58,317 bases of DNA from VRUE01 sp035260485 (GTDB lineage: Bacteria; Actinomycetota; Thermoleophilia; Solirubrobacterales; 70-9): the NCBI GenBank assembly GCA_035260485.1, contig DATFVC010000028.1, positions 1-58,317 of the forward strand, in the 5' to 3' direction. The translations under genes and the position numbers were made by a program. This document shows, piece after piece, positions 58,097-58,317 of the stretch. The notes under the pieces were generated by a model. The model was not told where the DNA came from, searched no databases, and saw nothing but the letters and a program-made list of their open reading frames with translations. Positions within the stretch are counted from its first letter, which is position 1, and each line of letters begins with the position of its first letter.

Positions 58097-58317
58097 ATGG
58101 CAAAAAGGACTTCGGGCAGGGTGGTCCGCAAGCGAGCAGAGGCGGAGTCCGCTCGCGACGGCACGAATTCAGGAAGATTGACGGTCACAGCCGAGCGGCA
58201 GGCTTGGTTTACGCCGGAGACCCTTGCCGCCTATTTGCAGGTCTCGGACCGGCAGGTGCGTAATTAGGTCAACGATGGGCTCCTGGTTTCCTACAAGATC
58301 GGGAGTTCCCGCCGCTT
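58097..58317 (+). pseudogene. excisionase-like HTH gene with an in-frame amber stop
   Basis: From the ATG at 58097 the frame reads a basic head, then AWFTPETLAAYLQVSDRQVRN, a TAG at 58265-58267, and VNDGLLVSYKIGSSRR to the window end. This is the winged HTH_17/excisionase pattern, where a Trp normally stands at the stop (RNWV). TGG to TAG explains it. The gene is cut by the window edge. The start has GGAGG too close to be ideal. Confidence 0.75.

Overview
The window is high-GC, densely packed bacterial chromosome with many GTG, TTG and 4-bp-overlapping (ATGA/GTGA) starts. Gene content suggests an actinobacterium of the Thermoleophilia/Solirubrobacterales type: a 984-residue secreted protein family that I associate with that class, CcmE/CcmF cytochrome c maturation, AlkB plus rubredoxin, COG4705 and COG4280 membrane proteins, and many lipoproteins. 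The taxonomic call is inference from gene content, not a search result.

Layout. 1-4200: small secreted or hypothetical proteins, one frameshifted small membrane gene, one decayed and one intact VapBC toxin-antitoxin pair. 4585: tRNA-Gly(CCC). 4710-6130: phosphodiester glycosidase-like protein and a small membrane protein. 6270-12354: lipoprotein-carrier-like protein, ABC-2 exporter, two-component system (TCS) and a fatty acid desaturase. 12336-14413: second TCS. 15016-22008: minus-strand operon of lipoprotein, two MacB/LolD-type ATPases, one large FtsX-type permease, response regulator and histidine kinase. 22141-29141: paralogous lipoprotein, Kelch and YVTN beta-propeller proteins, and a membrane cluster (COG4280, small protein, DedA, COG4705, ZIP). 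29219-36120: a second module of response regulator, kinase, lipoprotein, two ATPases and one permease, in mirror orientation. 36185-46973: decayed COG4705 copy, ArsR-like regulator, giant secreted protein, glycosyltransferase, SDR, CcmE/CcmF, SecG, and an alkB-rubredoxin-TetR operon. 47078-53343: two more VapBC pairs, Dtd, a DHA2 drug exporter, a truncated DUF2252 gene, a secreted cupin and two tRNA 3'-half scars. 53390-58317: an accessory island, visibly lower in GC, with TcmP, DUF5131 (three-Cys motif), an HD phosphohydrolase, an ImmA/IrrE peptidase and a broken HTH gene.

How the parts work together. Four OmpR/EnvZ-type TCSs sit in about 20 kb, and three adjoin ABC transporters. An 11-bp-period direct repeat with half-site YTCATCT (variants TAATCT, TTAAG) lies in front of at least six transcription units: two of the TCSs, one ABC module, the beta-propeller genes, DedA/COG4705, the COG4705 pseudogene and the giant secreted protein. 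This looks like one local envelope regulon. Two other TCS-linked operons carry different half-sites with the same 11-bp spacing. The most likely undescribed systems are (i) the duplicated TCS / lipoprotein / double-ATPase / single-permease module with its regulon and (ii) the DUF5131-TcmP-HD-ImmA island beside a tRNA scar, which could be a defence or modification locus.
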